Source of the DNA: an uncultured Acetatifactor sp.
GTDB lineage: Bacteria; Bacillota; Clostridia; Lachnospirales; Lachnospiraceae
Length of the DNA stretch: 64,000 nt
Direction: 5' to 3'
Assembly: GCF_910585425.1 (NCBI RefSeq)
Contig: NZ_CAJUCP010000001.1
Span: 66,325-130,324 of the forward strand
The position numbers and the translations under genes are program-made. Below are positions 27,099 through 35,909 of the stretch, in pieces. How positions within the stretch are numbered: the first letter of the stretch is position 1; each line of letters begins with the position of its first letter. The notes beneath the pieces were generated by a model that did no database searches, was not told where the DNA came from, and saw nothing but the letters and a program-made list of their open reading frames with translations.

Positions 27099-28562
27099 TC
27101 AGAAATTAAAATACAGGAACACGCTCACCTGTGACAGGGAGAGGAAGGCCCAGGTGAAGAGGGTGGCCAGGCAGAACGCGCCGCCCAGGGTATGTCCCTT
27201 TTTTTCGATCCAGGCCTCTGCCTTGCCTCCGGCCAGCAGCGCCGCGCCCACTGCCGTGAGCAGCAGGAAGCAGGACAGGAAGAGGCCGTTGGTCAGCCCC
27301 GGCGCAGCCATGTCCAGGAGCTTGCGCAGCGCGTAGTTCTCCGGGAAGACCAGCGTATTGCACACGCCCAGCAGCTTCCCCTGGCTGCCCGCGGTGAACA
27401 GCCTGCGCCACAGAAGCGCCGCGGACTCCAGCGAGTCGCTGCGGAAGACGGAGAAGGACAGGGTGACGAATACCGCCGTGGCCGCCCGGTTCATCCATTC
27501 ATGCCGGAAGCGCGCCCGGGGGAAGGCGGTCTCAAAGGCCGCCGCCAGGCCGTGCATCAGCCCCCAGAGGACGAATGTCCAGTTGGCCCCATGCCACAGC
27601 CCGCTGACCAGGAACACCGCCAGCAGGTTCAGGATCTGCCGCCTCTTCCCCTTCCGGTTCCCGCCCAGCGGCAGGTACACATACTGGGACAGGAAGCGGG
27701 ACAGGGTCATATGCCATCTGCGCCAGAATTCCCGGACAGAGGCCGCCTTGAAGGGAGAGTCGAAATTCTCCGGGAGCCGAAAGCCGAACATTGCGGCGAT
27801 GCCTCTGGCCATGTCGCAGTAGCCGCTGAAATCGAAATACAGTTCCATCATATACCATACGATGACGATCCATGCCGTGGGGGTATCCAGCATGGCGATA
27901 TTGTCGTACTCCGCATTCACCAGCACGGCCAGCGAGTCCGCAAGCAGCACCTTCTTCGCCAGGCCCAGGATGAACAGGGTGGCCCCGTCGTAGAAGCCCT
28001 CCGGGGAGAAGCGCCTGTTCTGCCTGCCCTGCAGCTGGGGCACCAGCTCGCTGTGGAGCACGATGGGGCCCGCGATCAGCTGGGGGAAGAAGCTCACGAA
28101 GAACACATAGTCCAGAAGAGGGTAATGGGGCGCGTTCCCCCGGTATCTCTCGATGAGGAAGGACATCTGCTGGAAGGTGAAGAAGCTGATGCCAAGGGGC
28201 AGGGCGATTTTTTCCAGGCTGATATCCGTGTGCAGGAGGAAATTGCAGTTGTCGATGAAGAAGTTGAAATATTTGAAATAAAACAGCAGGCCCAGATTCC
28301 CCAGGACGCCGCAGGCGAAAAGCCCCCTGCGAAAGCCCCCGCCGCGGATCCTGTGGAGCAGGAAGCTGAATGCATAATTCCCCGCAAGGCTCACCAGCAG
28401 GATCCACAGGTAGCTCACATTATAATAGCCGTAGAACCAGAACGACATCCCGATGAGGAATGCCTTGGCCCAGGCCGGATCCTCCAGCTTCTGGAGCAGG
28501 AACCACCCCAGAAGCGCCAGCGGAAGGAACGCCGTAATGAATATCACCGAGTTAAAAAGCAT
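27099..28562 (-). CDS. MBOAT-family membrane O-acyltransferase (AlgI/DltB-like)
   Basis: 487 aa, about eleven hydrophobic helices. Family landmarks: MLFNSVIFITAFLPLALLGWF, LLFYFKYFNFFIDN, LPLGISFFTFQQMSFLIERYRG, FWRRWHMTLSRFLSQYVYLPLGG and the catalytic-His segment FLVSGLWHGANWTFVLWG. It moves acyl groups (usually acetyl) across the membrane for transfer to a surface glycan by the adjacent SGNH protein. It lies 1 nt after the glycosyltransferase stop, so it is in the same operon. Confidence 0.95.
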   Translation of the reverse strand: MLFNSVIFITAFLPLALLGWFLLQKLEDPAWAKAFLIGMSFWFYGYYNVSYLWILLVSLAGNYAFSFLLHRIRGGGFRRGLFACGVLGNLGLLFYFKYFNFFIDNCNFLLHTDISLEKIALPLGISFFTFQQMSFLIERYRGNAPHYPLLDYVFFVSFFPQLIAGPIVLHSELVPQLQGRQNRRFSPEGFYDGATLFILGLAKKVLLADSLAVLVNAEYDNIAMLDTPTAWIVIVWYMMELYFDFSGYCDMARGIAAMFGFRLPENFDSPFKAASVREFWRRWHMTLSRFLSQYVYLPLGGNRKGKRRQILNLLAVFLVSGLWHGANWTFVLWGLMHGLAAAFETAFPRARFRHEWMNRAATAVFVTLSFSVFRSDSLESAALLWRRLFTAGSQGKLLGVCNTLVFPENYALRKLLDMAAPGLTNGLFLSCFLLLTAVGAALLAGGKAEAWIEKKGHTLGGAFCLATLFTWAFLSLSQVSVFLYFNF

Positions 28563-28563
28563 C

Positions 28564-30594
28564 TTATCCCACCTTCAACGAATAGTCGCTCCTGTCCAGA
28601 GAGAAATTGGGGTTGTAATAGGGGTCGCCCGCCTCCAGCTCCTTCTTCCACTTCTCCCGGAAGCGCTCCGACTCCTGCCCATAGCGCTCCGCCCGCTCCC
28701 CGGCATCGTCCAGGCCTCTGGAGGCGGATTCATAGTGGAACAGCTCCGCGAAGGGCGTGAAGACGTTCAGGAGCCCCATCCCCCGCAGCTTCAGGCAGAA
28801 GTCCACATCGTTCAGGGACACCGCGAAGCCCTCGTCCAGGCCTCCCGCCGCCAGGTACAGCTCCTTTTTCACCAGTAGGCAGGCCCCTGTCACAGCGGTC
28901 ACGTCCTGGGCATAGCACAGCCGCCCCATGTAGCCCAGGTTCTGGCGGTGCTGCCTGTAATGGGTATGCCCCGCCGTCCGGTGGGCCCCCAGCCCAATCA
29001 CCACCCCGGCGTGCTGGATGGTCTTGTCCGGATAGTAGAGTTTGGCCCCCACGGCCCCCACGTCGGCCCGCTGGGCGTACATCAGAAGCTCCTCCATCCA
29101 GTTGACGGTGATGACCTCCGTGTCGTTGTTCAAAAGCAGGACGTAGTCGCCTGTGGCGCAGCTTACGCCCAGGTTGTTGATGGCGGAATAGTTGAAGCCC
29201 CCTCTGTAGGTGACTATGGCAATCCTGCCGTCCCGGCTGCGCAAAGCCTGCTGCTGGTCCGAGGCCCCTTCCTTCCCCTCCGGGGCGCCGCCGTAGCCAT
29301 AGCCCAGAAGCTGGCTGTAATATTCCCGGATCTCGGCTGTGGCGCTGTTGTTCTCGACGACTATAATCTCATAGTTGTCATAGGTGGACTTCTCCAGAAT
29401 GGAGGAGACACAGCGGCGCAGATCCTCCACATGGTCCTTATTGGGGATGACGACGGATATCTTCGGCGTACCGATAATATTGTAACGGATGCGGAAGATG
29501 GTCTCGAAGGCCCTGGTGCTCTCGATCTTAAAGTGCTCATAGCCATGCTTCCCAAGGTGCTCCGCCACCGCCCCCTTGGCCGCCTCGATGGCGTAGGGCT
29601 TGGCGTCGATTCCCGCCGCCACGCTGCCCGAATGGCTCCGCCAGTAGTACAGGAGCCTGGGCACATGGACGATCCTCTCCGCGTTGTCCGTGAGCCGCAG
29701 GATCATGTCGTGGTCCTGGCTGCCGTCGAATTTGGGCCGAAACAGCTCCTCCCCGTCCAGGAGCTTCCTGGAGAAGACGCTGAAATGGCAGATGTAGTTG
29801 TTGGCCCGCAGATTGTCCGGGGCGTAGTCCGGCTTGAAGTGCATGGTCAGCATGCGGTTGATGTCGTCCCCCTTGAAGGTGGTCTCATCGCAGTACAGAT
29901 AATCCGCATCCTGTTCATTGATAGCCTTCACATACTCGTAGAGCGTGCTGGGGTGGAGCAGGTCGTCCTGGTCCAGCAGGCCCAGATACTCTCCCGTGGC
30001 CATCTGCAGGCAGGCGTTTGTATTGCCCGCGATGCCGCCGTTCCTGTCCAGATGCCGGTAGCGGATCCTGCCGCCGGACTTTTCCGCGTATTCCCGGCAG
30101 ATCTCCCCGATATAGCCGTGGGCCTCGTCGGAGCCGTCCGCCAGGCACAGCTCCCAGTTCTGATAGGTCTGGGCCATGACGGAATCCAGCATTTCCCTCT
30201 GGTACTGTTCGGGATTGTTCCACAGGGGCACCAGGATGCTGACCTTCACCATCCGGGGGAACAGGGCCTCCCGCTCTGCCGCCGCCTGCTCCGGGGAGGG
30301 GAAGCTCTCGGTGCCGAACTGCTTCATGGCCTGGCGCTCCCGCTTCTTGTAGGAGAGCTTTTGCAGCACGTCCCTGGGGCCGCCGCAGTTCCTCAGCCTG
30401 TCCCGCTGGCGGATGATCCAGTGCAGCACGTCCCTGGCGGGCCTGCTGGCTTTCCAGAGGGGATTTTTTTTGATGCGGTTAAGCTTCCACTCCAGCTCCT
30501 CGTTCTTCGCCTCCAGGTCGGCGATCCGGCCCGCCAGGTCGGCGCATTTCAAATGCTCCCGCTCATAGGCCTCTCTGAAATCCATCTCTTCCAT
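28564..30594 (-). CDS. Two-domain GT2 glycosyltransferase (rhamnosyltransferase-like)
   Basis: 676 aa. An N-terminal coiled-coil (residues ~15-45, DLAGRIADLEAKNEELEWKL) precedes the first GT-A domain (VKVSILVPLWNNPEQYQREM, with acidic motif GLLDQDDLLHPSTLYEY). A second GT-A domain starts near residue 380 (ISVVIPNKDHVEDLRRC) with LLNNDTEVI and the acceptor-side block GGLDEGFAVSLNDVDFCLKL. Both domains look intact, unlike the paralogue at 14628-16379. Probably polymerises or extends the exported glycan; with rfbABC nearby, rhamnose is a plausible donor sugar. Confidence 0.92.
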   Translation of the reverse strand: MEEMDFREAYEREHLKCADLAGRIADLEAKNEELEWKLNRIKKNPLWKASRPARDVLHWIIRQRDRLRNCGGPRDVLQKLSYKKRERQAMKQFGTESFPSPEQAAAEREALFPRMVKVSILVPLWNNPEQYQREMLDSVMAQTYQNWELCLADGSDEAHGYIGEICREYAEKSGGRIRYRHLDRNGGIAGNTNACLQMATGEYLGLLDQDDLLHPSTLYEYVKAINEQDADYLYCDETTFKGDDINRMLTMHFKPDYAPDNLRANNYICHFSVFSRKLLDGEELFRPKFDGSQDHDMILRLTDNAERIVHVPRLLYYWRSHSGSVAAGIDAKPYAIEAAKGAVAEHLGKHGYEHFKIESTRAFETIFRIRYNIIGTPKISVVIPNKDHVEDLRRCVSSILEKSTYDNYEIIVVENNSATAEIREYYSQLLGYGYGGAPEGKEGASDQQQALRSRDGRIAIVTYRGGFNYSAINNLGVSCATGDYVLLLNNDTEVITVNWMEELLMYAQRADVGAVGAKLYYPDKTIQHAGVVIGLGAHRTAGHTHYRQHRQNLGYMGRLCYAQDVTAVTGACLLVKKELYLAAGGLDEGFAVSLNDVDFCLKLRGMGLLNVFTPFAELFHYESASRGLDDAGERAERYGQESERFREKWKKELEAGDPYYNPNFSLDRSDYSLKVG

Positions 30595-30673
30595 AACTCT
30601 CCCTCATTTCCATGCAAAACCTCTGGAGCCGCCCCATGGAGCGCCCTGTCCGCAGGTCGGCGGTCTGTCCCTA

Positions 30674-30738
30674 ACAGGCTTCCCGCAGCCCCGCCTCGGC
30701 CCTCCCGGCCTTCCGTCACAGGCTTCCCGCAGCCCCGC
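30674..30738. repeat. 21-bp direct repeat in an intergenic gap
   Basis: ACAGGCTTCCCGCAGCCCCGC occurs at 30674-30694 and 30718-30738, a period of 44 bp. It lies between the methyltransferase-kinase stop and the glycosyltransferase start. The rest of this 157-nt gap shows nothing recognisable. Confidence 0.8.
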
Positions 30739-30751
30739 TGCACTCCTCCGG

Positions 30752-32884
30752 CTACGTCAGATCCCGGGCCATGGCCAGGGGCATCCGCACGATTTCTATC
30801 CTGGCCCGGAGCAGGTTCTCCTCCCGGCGCTTCAGCTCCTTCAGGCCGATGTTGATGTTCGGGTCCTCCGTGGGGAAGACGATGCTGGGGCAGTCCCTCT
30901 CATCCTTCGCCCCCTTCCCCCGGGGCGGCTTCACGATCCGCCCGTTGGCGTACAGGAGCTTCCGCTTGTGCAGGGGCACCGCCTCGCCGTTGAAGGTCAT
31001 CTCCGCGATCTTCACCATGCAGGGATACATCCCCGGATCGATCCGCAGCATCTCCACCTCCCCCGACACCTGAAGCTCCAGCTCTATCAGCCAGTCCCCC
31101 TGATAGGCGTCCCTGACGAAATAGGAGTCCTCCTCGCTGTAGCCCTGCCCCCTGTCCTCGTAGATCTGGACCCGGTTCACGTCCTCGGAGTCCTGATATC
31201 TGTCCAGCCAGTCCTGGGGGTTCATGATGGCGCAGCCGATCTTCTCCCGCATCTCCGCCATGGAGGAGCGGTTCCCCGTGACGAACCGCTGGAACTCCCC
31301 CTCCTCCTCCCAGAACTCCTTCACGTCCTTCTCCGTCATGGCGCATTCCCGCAAGATCCAGTCCAGGCCGATTTTGTTGCGCCTCTCGTCCTCCAGCAGA
31401 TACCAGTAGGCCGCCCGGAAGGCCAGCCTCCTGGTGTCCATGGGCTTGCCGAAGGTCCACTCATAGTCGATCAGCGTCCACTCGCCCTCCAGAAAGCCCT
31501 CCAGCCCCCCGTCCTTCCCCGGCCGGGGCCGGATGAGCACATTCCCGAAGACAAGGTCGAAGTCGGCGGCCGGGTAGTCGCTGTTGTAGCCCACCCGCTC
31601 CGCGAACTGCCGAAAGAGCCTGCGGAAGGCCTCCGTGTCCCCCCGCTCCAGGCATCCGTCCATCACCTCCAGAAGGGGCACGCCCTCCACGTACTCGAAC
31701 CTGGCCTCCACTGTCCCTTCCGTCTCCACCAGCTCACAGGCATTGACGGAGAGCCGCCCGCCCCGATACCGCTCCGCCAGGCTCTCATAGGCCGCCTCCA
31801 TCCCCCTGACATGGGCGGCAGCAGCCCGGGTCAGGGGGGATTTCCTCACCGTAAGCCCCCTGTCCCCGGAAGCCTCCCGGCTCTCTGAAATCTCCGTGCG
31901 GATGGCGTACTCCGGTGCCCGGTCATTGGAATACTTCACGAACTTCGTGTCGAACCCCTCCCCGATCACCGCCAGGTAGGAATTGGAGAACACCGGGAAC
32001 AGCCCCTCCTCCACCAGCCCGTCAAAGGCGTTCTTTTCGTTGAAGAGCTGCATCCTGGACCTGTCGAAATTCCGTTTATTATTGAACAGCTCCCCTTTTT
32101 TCGGGAGATATTCGTCGCTGTACAGGGAGGTCATGAACTTGTAGTCCGGGTAGGGATAATAGAAATGCCACTCCCTTGCGCCGCAGCGTCCGAAGATGCT
32201 CTCCAGCCCGCCCCTGCCGAAGGTGCGCACGTCCCCGCCCGAGGCGTAGTTCTCGATGCCGGAGAAATAAGTGCCCAGATGATCCTCCCTGCAGCCCGCG
32301 AAATATTTCAGCCCGTACCGGTTCTCTATGGCGATGACGATCCTGCCCCCCGGGGCCAGATGGGCCATGAGCCTTTTCAGATAGTCCTCATAGGGCCTGT
32401 CCCCGCCCATGTAGGCCTGGCCGTACTCAAAGACCCCTATCAGGCAGATGTAGTCGAAATCCGCGGGCAGCTCCGGCTCGATGTCCCTGAAGTTCCCCAC
32501 CCGGATCGTGACATTGCCGCACTCCCTGTGCCTGTAGGCATTGATCAGGCTGCGCCTTCTGGACAGCTCCAGGCAGGTCACCGTCCCCGCCTTCCTGGAC
32601 AGCGCCCCCGTGATCGCGCCGCAGCCGCTGCCCACCTCCAGCACCTTCGCGCTCTTGTCCATGGGGATCCAGTCCACGATGTTCTCCCGCAGGGGGGAGA
32701 GGTGGTACAGGATGGGCCAGACCCTGCGCTCCTCGATGATGCGCTCGTACTCCGCGGCCGTCCTGCTTTTCGCGATCTCCAGCAGCTCGTCCTCCATGGC
32801 CCCCTCGCTGTAGAAATCCTCCCCGGGATACCGGCTGTAATCCAGCTTTACTTTTCCGATCTCTTCTATCCTTTTCTCTGCCAT
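30752..32884 (-). CDS. SAM methyltransferase fused to kinase-like domain; possible polysaccharide chain-capping enzyme (WbdD-like)
   Basis: 710 aa. Residues ~60-240 are a class I methyltransferase: motif I AKVLEVGSGCGAITG, FDYICLIGVFEYGQAYMGG, LAPGGRIVIAIENRYGLKYF. Residues ~350-520 look like an aminoglycoside-phosphotransferase/choline-kinase fold. The catalytic-loop pattern is DLVFGN (D-x4-N, near 443) and the metal-binding pattern is LIDYEWTF (near 470). The last ~150 residues are a beta-rich module (DWLIELELQVSGEVEMLRIDPG). It sits immediately downstream of wzt. In E. coli O9a a methyltransferase-kinase (WbdD) caps the chain for recognition by Wzt; the analogy is inference. ATG at 32884 is preferred over a TTG seven codons upstream. 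Confidence 0.78.
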   Translation of the reverse strand: MAEKRIEEIGKVKLDYSRYPGEDFYSEGAMEDELLEIAKSRTAAEYERIIEERRVWPILYHLSPLRENIVDWIPMDKSAKVLEVGSGCGAITGALSRKAGTVTCLELSRRRSLINAYRHRECGNVTIRVGNFRDIEPELPADFDYICLIGVFEYGQAYMGGDRPYEDYLKRLMAHLAPGGRIVIAIENRYGLKYFAGCREDHLGTYFSGIENYASGGDVRTFGRGGLESIFGRCGAREWHFYYPYPDYKFMTSLYSDEYLPKKGELFNNKRNFDRSRMQLFNEKNAFDGLVEEGLFPVFSNSYLAVIGEGFDTKFVKYSNDRAPEYAIRTEISESREASGDRGLTVRKSPLTRAAAAHVRGMEAAYESLAERYRGGRLSVNACELVETEGTVEARFEYVEGVPLLEVMDGCLERGDTEAFRRLFRQFAERVGYNSDYPAADFDLVFGNVLIRPRPGKDGGLEGFLEGEWTLIDYEWTFGKPMDTRRLAFRAAYWYLLEDERRNKIGLDWILRECAMTEKDVKEFWEEEGEFQRFVTGNRSSMAEMREKIGCAIMNPQDWLDRYQDSEDVNRVQIYEDRGQGYSEEDSYFVRDAYQGDWLIELELQVSGEVEMLRIDPGMYPCMVKIAEMTFNGEAVPLHKRKLLYANGRIVKPPRGKGAKDERDCPSIVFPTEDPNINIGLKELKRREENLLRARIEIVRMPLAMARDLT

Positions 32885-32901
32885 GTCCCCGCCATTTCTC
32901 T

Positions 32902-34236
32902 TCAACCGGCTCCCGGAGGGTCCGCTCCCTCCGGTGCATCCGTCACCGTCACTCTGGAATCCATGTCATAGTATCCCACCGTGTCCTTATCTGACACTAC
33001 TGTCACATCCAGCACGTCATAGAGCCTGTGGTACACCTGGAACCTGTCCCCCTCGTAGCCCGTGACCCCCAGGGACAGCAGGTACTCCCCGCCCTGGAGG
33101 CTCATCTTCTGGGTGAATGCGATGTCCTTCACCTGCCCCGGCTCCCCGCTCTCCAGAAAGGACTTTTCAATCATGGTATTCGTCCCCGTGATCTCCGTGC
33201 CCAGGGCGTCCTTGAAGGAAAAGGCGAAGATCGGGGCAGGCACATGGGCCTGGAACCGCACCCGCATATGCAGGGTGAACTCGCTGCCCTTCAGGATCGC
33301 CAGGGCCCGCACCCCCCGCTCATCCGTCAGATAATACTCCAGGATCCGGGCCTGCCCGGTGCCGTACTCCTGCACGTCCGGATTCACCGCCTCCCCGGCT
33401 TTCGGCGCGCCCTCCTCCAGGGCCGCCTGCCCCTCCTCCCCGGGATTCTCTTCCGGAAGCTCATACTGCCCCACCAGCACCCGCTTATAGGCGTCTATCA
33501 TCTCCTTGGGGGAGCCCTCCCCCAGAAGCGTGCCCTTGTTCAGCAGGAACACCCTGTCGCAGTATTTGCTGATCACGCTCAGGTCGTGGCTGACGAAGAC
33601 GATGGTCTTGCCCATCTTCTTGAATTCCTCGAATTTGTGGTAGCACTTGGCCTGGAAGAACACGTCCCCCACGGACAGCGCCTCGTCCACGATCAGGATC
33701 TCCGGCTCGATGTTGATGGCCACCGCAAAGGCCAGGCGCACGAACATGCCGCTGGAGTAGGTCTTCACCGGCTGGTTCACATAGTCCCCGATATCGGCGA
33801 ACTCCAGGATGTCCGGGAGCTTGGCGTCGATCTCCCTGTCGGTGAAGCCCATCATGGTGCCGTTCAAGTACACGTTCTCTATGCCATTGTACTCCTGGTT
33901 GAAGCCCGCGCCCAGCTCCAGGAGGGCGGAGATGCGCCCGTCCACCTTCACCTGGCCGGAGGTGGGGCTCAGCACTCCCGTGATGATCTTCAGGATGGTG
34001 GACTTCCCCGAGCCGTTGGTGCCGATGATGCCCACGGTCTCCCCCTTGCGGATGCAGAGGTTCACTCCGTTCAGGGCGTAGTGGCGCTTCTGGGCCTTAT
34101 GCCTGCTTAGGCCGAAGGCGTCCTTCACCCGGTCCCTGGCCCTGTCGTACAGCTTGTACACCTTCACCAGGTCCCTGATCTCTATGGCGGGGAGCTCTAC
34201 CTCCCGCACCTGTATCTTGCTCTCTTGATTTCCCAT
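32902..34236 (-). CDS. wzt: Polysaccharide ABC exporter ATPase with C-terminal substrate-recognition domain
   Basis: 444 aa from an ATG at 34236 (GGGGG upstream). Nucleotide-binding domain: Walker A GIIGTNGSGKSTILKI near residue 70, signature TYSSGMFVRLAFA, Walker B PEILIVDEALSVGD near 179, H-loop FVSHDL. After a Glu/Pro/Gly-rich linker (~265-310) comes a beta-sandwich like the Wzt C-terminal domain (LKGSEFTLHMRVRFQA, FAFSFKDALGTEITGTNT). In Gram-negative systems that domain reads the cap of the finished glycan. Pairs with wzm upstream and the methyltransferase-kinase downstream. Confidence 0.95.
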   Translation of the reverse strand: MGNQESKIQVREVELPAIEIRDLVKVYKLYDRARDRVKDAFGLSRHKAQKRHYALNGVNLCIRKGETVGIIGTNGSGKSTILKIITGVLSPTSGQVKVDGRISALLELGAGFNQEYNGIENVYLNGTMMGFTDREIDAKLPDILEFADIGDYVNQPVKTYSSGMFVRLAFAVAINIEPEILIVDEALSVGDVFFQAKCYHKFEEFKKMGKTIVFVSHDLSVISKYCDRVFLLNKGTLLGEGSPKEMIDAYKRVLVGQYELPEENPGEEGQAALEEGAPKAGEAVNPDVQEYGTGQARILEYYLTDERGVRALAILKGSEFTLHMRVRFQAHVPAPIFAFSFKDALGTEITGTNTMIEKSFLESGEPGQVKDIAFTQKMSLQGGEYLLSLGVTGYEGDRFQVYHRLYDVLDVTVVSDKDTVGYYDMDSRVTVTDAPEGADPPGAG

Positions 34237-34270
34237 GTTACCCCCGTTGCCCTGTCCGTCCTCCGGCCGC

Positions 34271-35254
34271 CTACAGCACATCCGCGAAATGCGGCTTCAG
34301 CCGCTTGAACACCGCCACGCCGATTCCGAACAGCACCACCGTGACGATCCAGAAATACATGGTGGAGAAGAAGTCCTCGAAGAACCAGCTCCTCTCATAG
34401 ATGGCGCTGCGGTATCCGTTCACGATATATACCAGCGGGTTCAGCTTCAGGACCACCACCCACTCCTCAGGCGCGGAATCGATGTTCCACAAAATAGGCG
34501 TGGCCCAGATCCCGATCTGCAGGGCGATGCCTATGATCTGGGTCAGGTCCTTGAAGAAGACCACCACGGCGCAGGTGGCATAGCACAGCGCCAGCACGAA
34601 CACGAACAGGCAGGCGCTGTAATAGAGGATCTGCGTGGTATAGACCGTGGGATAGTACCCGTAGAGCGCCGCCACGATCAGCAGCACCGCCACGAAGAAC
34701 ACATGGATGAATGTGGCGGCGATGACCTTGATGATGGGCAGGATGCTGATCTTGAACACCACCTTCTTCACCAGATAGTCGTACTCCCGCAGAGCGTTGG
34801 TGCCATTGTTCAGGGCCTCGTTGAAATAGAACCAGGGCACCAGCCCCGCCGTCAGGAAGAGCACGAAGGGCACGTCCTCCACGCCCCTTCCCCCGCCGCC
34901 CATGAGCTTGTCGAAGACAATGTAATACATCGCCACAGTCACCACCGGCTGGGCCAGGGCCCACAGCGCCCCCATGGAGGAGCCGGCGTAGCGCTTCCTG
35001 AAGTCGTTCTTCGCCAGCTTCCAGATCAGATGCCTGCTCTGGTACAGCTCCACCGGAATGGTGGTGAACTTCTCGTACCACTTGGCAAAGACCAGGCAGG
35101 CGATGAGGATCATCCCGCAGGAGAGGGCCTTTTTCAGAAGCTCCTCCTGAGGGTCTGCGCTGGGGCCGGGATTCTGGTGGATGAGGATGGCCAGCGCCAT
35201 CAGAAGCCCCGCCAGGGAGAACAGGAGTATCCCGCCTTTTTTACTGATTTTCAT
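34271..35254 (-). CDS. wzm: Polysaccharide ABC exporter permease
   Basis: 327 aa. Two N-terminal hydrophobic segments (residues 7-24 and 43-60) precede the ABC-2-type core of six helices. Core motifs: LIWKLAKNDFRKRYAGSSMGALWALAQP and LQIGIWATPILWN, then LNPLVYIVNGYRSAIY. Typical Wzm/TagG permeases are ~260-270 aa, so the N-terminal pair of helices is an extension. It forms the channel with Wzt for lipid-linked polysaccharide. Overlaps the rfbC end by 14 nt, indicating an operon. Confidence 0.94.
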   Translation of the reverse strand: MKISKKGGILLFSLAGLLMALAILIHQNPGPSADPQEELLKKALSCGMILIACLVFAKWYEKFTTIPVELYQSRHLIWKLAKNDFRKRYAGSSMGALWALAQPVVTVAMYYIVFDKLMGGGGRGVEDVPFVLFLTAGLVPWFYFNEALNNGTNALREYDYLVKKVVFKISILPIIKVIAATFIHVFFVAVLLIVAALYGYYPTVYTTQILYYSACLFVFVLALCYATCAVVVFFKDLTQIIGIALQIGIWATPILWNIDSAPEEWVVVLKLNPLVYIVNGYRSAIYERSWFFEDFFSTMYFWIVTVVLFGIGVAVFKRLKPHFADVL

Positions 35255-35810
35255 GCATCTGCCTCTTATACTCCTCCAGACCGCCCCAGTTCCTGTCCCG
35301 CTCGATCATTACCAGCTCCATTCCCTCCGGAACAGGCCATTCTATACCGATGGCCGAATCGTCATAGGCGATGCCGCCCTCATCCCCGGGATGGTAAAAA
35401 TCGGTACATTTATAACAAAATTCCGCATAGTCCGACAGCACCAGATATCCGTGGGCGAAATTCTTGGGCACGAAGAACTGCCTTTTATTCTCCTCAGACA
35501 GCACTACGCCGTACCACTTGCCAAACGTAGGCGATCCCTTCCTGAGGTCCACCGCCACATCGAAGACCTCCCCGCGGATGACCCTCACCAGCTTGTCCTG
35601 GGGGAACTGCTTCTGGAAATGCAGGCCCCTGAGCACCCCTCTCCTCCCCGCCGACTGGTTGTCCTGGACGAACACCTCCGGGATGCCCGCCTCCTTATAC
35701 GCCTCATAATGATAGGATTCGTAAAAATATCCCCTCTCATCCCCGTAAACCGCCGGCGTAATGACCTTCAGCCCCTCTATCCCGCATGTCTCTACCTGAA
35801 TCTTGCCCAT
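35241..35810 (-). CDS. rfbC: dTDP-4-dehydrorhamnose 3,5-epimerase
   Basis: 189 aa, standard size, GGAGG 8 nt before the ATG. RmlC cupin signatures: DERGYFYESYHYEAYKEAG, VQDNQSAGRRGVLRGLHFQ (catalytic His), KLVRVIRGEVFDVAVDLRKG, FFVPKNFAHGYLVLSD and YKCTDFYHPGDEGGIAYDD. It converts dTDP-4-keto-6-deoxyglucose to the L-lyxo isomer. rfbA and rfbB lie upstream in the same run; the reductase rfbD is not in the window. Confidence 0.97.
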   Translation of the reverse strand: MGKIQVETCGIEGLKVITPAVYGDERGYFYESYHYEAYKEAGIPEVFVQDNQSAGRRGVLRGLHFQKQFPQDKLVRVIRGEVFDVAVDLRKGSPTFGKWYGVVLSEENKRQFFVPKNFAHGYLVLSDYAEFCYKCTDFYHPGDEGGIAYDDSAIGIEWPVPEGMELVMIERDRNWGGLEEYKRQMHENQ

Positions 35811-35841
35811 CGCAAGCCCCTCCTTCTTTACATCCGATTCT

Positions 35842-35898
35842 CTTTTATCCTGTCTCTTATCCTGATTTTTATCCTGATATCCTGACCTCTTATCCCCC
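35842..35898. repeat. Short AGGATA repeats ahead of rfbC
   Basis: On the minus strand AGGATA recurs about four to five times at 12-16 nt spacing, mostly as CAGGATAA. It fills most of the 99-nt gap between the GH25 stop and the rfbC ribosome binding site. No function is evident. Confidence 0.6.
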
Positions 35899-35909
35899 CA
35901 GGCTCCGGC

